Positions 61,301 to 64,000 of a stretch of 64,000 nucleotides of DNA are shown piece by piece; position 1 is the stretch's first letter; each line of letters starts with the position of its first letter. The stretch spans positions 562,227 through 626,226 of the forward strand of contig VUYV01000124.1 in assembly GCA_008711295.1 (NCBI GenBank), given 5' to 3'. Below the pieces are notes generated by a model. The model made no database searches. It was given only the letters and a program-made list of their open reading frames with translations, and was not told the DNA's origin. This DNA is from Anarhynchus alexandrinus. Lineage: Eukaryota > Chordata > Aves > Charadriiformes > Charadriidae. The position numbers were made by a program, and so were the translations under genes.

Positions 61301-63355
61301 TAAATGACTTAGGGTTATAACACGGTGTGATTTATGCTGTTTGCCTAGCTTTACTTGGCACAAGTAGCTAGTTTTGCTGAAGCCTTTAGGCCTCAATAGA
61401 GTTAATTTTCTTAGTAATTTTTCTAGCAGCTGATACAGTGCTGTGTTTAGTCTTTTAGTATAAAGAAAATGTTGATAACACGCTGATGTTTTGGTAGAGT
61501 TTTCCATAAGTCTGGGACTTTTCAGTTCCCCATGTTCTGCCAGTGAGTACAGGTTCACAAGAAGAGTAAACCAGAAGATAAGGATGCTACTACCCTCAGC
61601 AGAGACTGTAAATAAACAAGATAAGAGCACTCAATGATCTGCCTGCCTGGACACAGAAAAAGAATCCAATATGGTGTTAGAAGACCCCAGACCAAAAATA
61701 ACCATTGCACTGAAAGACACATGAACAGTGCGTGTAGAGCATGTGAGGGGCAGGTGTATAGAGCGCAAGCATTTAATTCCCCAGGGATTTCTTTATTCAA
61801 TGTCCCTCTCTGGAGGCACCCAGTTAGCTGACCCAGCTGCTGTACCTTTCAATTAAATTATTTACATTTATAAAATCTGATGCCTGAGACTCTGCTGTGG
61901 GAAACCTAGGGTCAAGCCTGAAGAAGGAGGAAGCATGCCCAAGAGTGTGTGTGTGTGTGAGGAGTGGAAAGGGGCACCCATCGGCTCACTGGAGTCACCT
62001 GCTGCGAAGGGACTCTGGTCCTAAGCAGTTAAGGACTTGGGTGGTGTGTGTACAACTCCTGGAACGGTGTGTGAATGCTCAGGCAGCGGCTTCTTCTTTA
62101 ACATTCAGGCAACCTGAACACCTCGCAGACCCTCTCAAAGATTATTTTCTGACAAAAATACTGGCAAGGGCAAACCTGTCTAATGCTTTCCTTGATCTTC
62201 TGCCCACAAACAGGGGAGAACTGGGGACAAATGTGGCGGCCAAAGGCAGCTTGGGCTGCAGCAACATTAAGTTCAGGATCTGTGGAGAGGCTGGGAAGGG
62301 AGGGAAGCAGCAGACCTAGGACTGCAGACCTTCAACTTACTCTAAGAATTACTGGTTGCATTCCCTGGAAAGCAGCCAGGTAGAGGAAAGGTACCTTGGA
62401 CTGACAACACCTGAAAACACCTCCCACAGCATTTGGAAACAAAAAGGGGGCTGTGATCAATGCCTTCGTGTCCAATATGAGTCAATAAAACAAACTCATG
62501 TGTTTCAGCCCACCGCAGCGTGAGGAGTGTGGCCAGCAGATCAAAGCCGGTCGGGCTGATCAGGCGGCTCCTTGAGGAGTGTCCGGTGCGAGCCGGCGAG
62601 ATCCACCTCCCCCCTGCCCTCTGCCTGCTACCGGGTTCAAGGGGAGGCTGCAGGGGGTCTGGCTCCGGGCCTGGGAGCGCAGGGCCGAGAGCGGAGGCAG
62701 GACCCGCGGGGGAGGGAGCCCGGCACGGCCGGTACTCACCGGGGGGCAGGAAAAGCGTCGCCCGGATCCTCCCCTCTCGCACCGGCACTCTCCGCACCCC
62801 GTCCCGCAGGAACGCCCGCTCGTGCTGCGCCTGGGCCAGGAGCCGCCCGGGGGGCTCCCCGTGGCCATCAAACACCTCCAGCTGCAGGAGGAAGGGGCTC
62901 TGCACGTCCCGCTTCACCAGCCGCCTGAAGGGCTTCTGGGGCTGCAAAGCCCAGAGCAGCCCCATGGGCTCCAGGCCGGAGAAGCTGCCTCCCGGCAGCG
63001 CGGGGCAGCGGGCGAGGTCCAGCTCCCCGTCGTCCCCCGCCTGGTAGCGGGCGCAGGCCTGGAAGAGCTCGCCCGTCTCGTCCCGCAAGGACGTCCGCAG
63101 CGTGACCTGCTGCCGCGGGCCGAGGCCCTGCACGGCGATGGCCAGCGGCTCGTCGAAGAGGCTGCGGGCAGCGGGCGAGAGGCGGATGGAGGCGGCCATG
63201 GAGGAGATGCCGCGGGCAGGGCCCGTCCCGGGGGTGCGTGTGGGGCTGCGGTGCTGTGGGGCTGCAGGCGCGGGGCTGGGCCAGGGCAGCCGCTTCTGCC
63301 AGCCGCGGGAGCTCGCCCGGCACAGGGAGCGGGCAGTGACCTGCCACATGGCCAT
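57714..63355 (-). CDS. ACOT1/ACOT2-like acyl-CoA thioesterase
   Basis: Minus-strand join: 63355-62740, 60252-60050, 58319-57714; 474 aa (human ACOT2 483). It should hydrolyse long-chain acyl-CoA to free fatty acid and CoA. The N-terminal domain (about 60-205) includes [20 protein letters not shown] and [10 protein letters not shown]; the hydrolase domain (about 207-474) has the elbow GISKGG with Ser285, [11 protein letters not shown] with Asp378/379 and [12 protein letters not shown] with His413, so the catalytic residues are all present. The leader ([20 protein letters not shown], Arg-rich, no acid) suggests mitochondria as in ACOT2. Met53 (63199-63197, [11 protein letters not shown]) aligns with the start of cytosolic ACOT1. 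The C-terminus SNKL resembles a weak peroxisomal signal. I cannot assign orthology to ACOT1, 2, 4 or 6, so no symbol is given. Confidence 0.93.
58320..60049 (-). other. ACOT1/2-like gene intron 2
   Basis: 1.7 kb intron, no repeat family or RNA recognised. Confidence 0.6.
60050..60252 (-). CDS. ACOT1/2-like gene exon 2
   Basis: A 203-nt exon coding [20 protein letters not shown] and [16 protein letters not shown]. The acceptor is GTCTTTTTCAG. The donor is CAG|GTTGGT, with an uncommon T at position +3, but it is the only site that joins in frame to exon 3. Confidence 0.9.
60850..61246 (+). mobile_element. Degenerate CR1 ORF2 endonuclease fragment (5' part)
   Basis: Translating the plus strand with frame shifts gives phrases of the CR1 endonuclease: [17 protein letters not shown], then [11 protein letters not shown], and finally DSSWEDNTA, where the family reads roughly DICWRDNTA. 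The reading frame is broken several times, so this is an old copy. The match stops abruptly near 61246 and resumes at about 62104. Confidence 0.6.
61251..62103 (+). mobile_element. Probable solo LTR inserted in the CR1
   Basis: An 850-bp segment without coding content lies exactly between two CR1 ORF2 pieces. It starts TGTTGAGAGATATTAG and ends TTCTTTAACA, giving TG...CA termini, and contains a TATA-like ATTTATAAAA at 61867-61876, a possible AATTAAA-type poly(A) signal and a (GT)n run at 61945-61959. I could not find a clean target-site duplication, and I cannot name the family; it resembles avian ERVL-type LTRs. No viral genes are present. Confidence 0.45.
62104..62320 (+). mobile_element. 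Degenerate CR1 ORF2 fragment (3' part)
   Basis: The plus-strand frame reads [20 protein letters not shown] followed by CSNIKFRI, matching the CR1 ORF2 phrase around LTNKE...KGSLGCSDHE...FKI from just after the endonuclease motifs. It therefore continues the fragment at 60850-61246 in the same orientation. Confidence 0.6.
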
Positions 63356-63950
63356 GGGTCGCTTCCGCCTGTGGGGGCGGATTCCGGGGCAGGTTCCCGC
63401 GGGACCGGGGCCGCGATCGGGCGGGCGGTTCGGGAGCGCCGCTGGCTCGTCCCCGTGGGGAGGAGCGGGGCGGCAGGTCCCTGGCCCCGCCTGCTCGCCT
63501 GCCTCCTCCCCTACCTCCCCTCCCCGGCCGCGGGAGGGCTCTCTGCCAGAGGCTCTGGTCTGAGGCCCTTCGTGGCCGCGGGGCCGCTCCTCTTCGGTGT
63601 CCCCCCGAGCTCCCCGGGGCCGGGCGGTGGCTGTGGGCGAGGGGACGTGCGGAGAAGGGCCTGAAATGGCAGTCGGGATTCACTTGTCGGGACACGGAGA
63701 GGGAAGAGCCTGTGTGCGACCGCCCGCACGGAGATGGGTCAGCCCGGGCGGCGCAGGGGCTCCCGCCCGCCAGCAGCGAGCCTGAGCGGGGCCGTGCGGC
63801 TCAGCCGAGGGAGGGGAGCGAGGCCCGGCCCCAGCCGAGGCGGGGAGAAGCCAAACCAGCGCCCGCCCGGCATTGCCCCGTGTCTTTTCTTGGCGCCTCT
63901 TCCTCCATGTTGTTTGCCCCAAGGCCTGGGCAAGGCGGGTTATGTCTCCG
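62530..63950. promoter_or_regulatory. CpG island over the ACOT1/2-like first exon and promoter
   Basis: GC- and CpG-rich sequence covering exon 1 and at least 600 bp upstream. No gene is recognised between 63356 and 64000. The long open frames there on both strands come from the base composition. Confidence 0.7.
62740..63355 (-). CDS. ACOT1/2-like gene exon 1
   Basis: Residues 1-205 plus one base. The donor is CCCCCCG|GTGAGT. It encodes the targeting leader and the thioesterase N-terminal domain through [14 protein letters not shown]. The open frame continuing to 62342 is intronic. Large open frames on the plus strand across this exon are GC-driven shadows. Confidence 0.92.
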
Positions 63951-64000
63951 CCAAGCTCGGCCCAGCCCTGGCACCTCTGCAGCCAGATGGGTTGGGAAGG

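Larger units (their letters stand above)
60253..62739 (-). other. ACOT1/2-like gene intron 1
   Basis: 2.5 kb intron, much of it made of old mobile DNA (CR1 ORF2 pieces and a probable LTR, listed separately), all in plus orientation and therefore antisense to the gene. Confidence 0.7.

Noticed and set aside
62579..63664. 361-codon plus-strand open frame
   Set aside because: Antisense shadow of the ACOT1/2-like first exon in a CpG island; the minus strand encodes a clear thioesterase domain.
1..64000. tRNA, rRNA or other structured RNA genes
   Set aside because: No tRNA-type internal promoter boxes or rRNA sequence noticed by eye on either strand; small snoRNA or miRNA genes in introns cannot be excluded without a covariance search.

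Overview
The window is vertebrate nuclear DNA, most probably from a bird. Genes are intron-rich. CR1 retrotransposon ends of the avian type are scattered through introns and a 3' UTR, one ending in the typical tandem ATTCTATG repeat at 26420-26440. GC-rich promoters interrupt the assembly, with N runs at 47765-48015, 50116 and 53675. The gene order matches, in reverse, the human 14q24.3 order ACOT cluster - DNAL1 - MIDEAS. The species cannot be named from this sequence.

Layout: (1) 1-~28250, + strand: MIDEAS (ELMSAN1), the ELM2-SANT scaffold of the MiDAC histone deacetylase complex. I resolve 12 coding exons (1120 aa) and a 3' UTR of roughly 6 kb with a CR1 copy in it. (2) ~28250-30080: convergent intergenic stretch with no gene seen; mammalian PNMA1 is absent. 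(3) ~30080-47670, - strand: DNAL1, the leucine-rich light chain of outer dynein arms. It has 8 coding exons (194 aa); the first holds only the ATG and opens from a CpG island with RFX X-box-like and NRF1-like motifs beside an assembly gap. (4) 51111-56128, - strand: a three-exon gene of the type I acyl-CoA thioesterase / bile acid-CoA amino acid N-acyltransferase (ACOT/BAAT) family (445 aa). It reads more like BAAT than ACOT and carries Gly where the nucleophile Ser or Cys should be. (5) 57714-63355, - strand: a canonical three-exon ACOT1/2-like thioesterase (474 aa) with intact Ser-Asp-His residues, a mitochondrial-type leader and an internal Met that would give a leaderless form. Its first intron holds an old CR1 ORF2 piece apparently split by an LTR.

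The genes do not form one pathway. MIDEAS is a chromatin factor, DNAL1 is a motile-cilium component, and the two ACOT/BAAT genes are a local tandem duplication acting on acyl-CoA esters, with identical intron positions and phases. The observation most worth following up is the BAAT-like gene with an otherwise intact reading frame but a glycine at the nucleophile elbow. All exon joins were read by eye from splice consensus, frame continuity and remembered family sequences; no alignment or database search was run.
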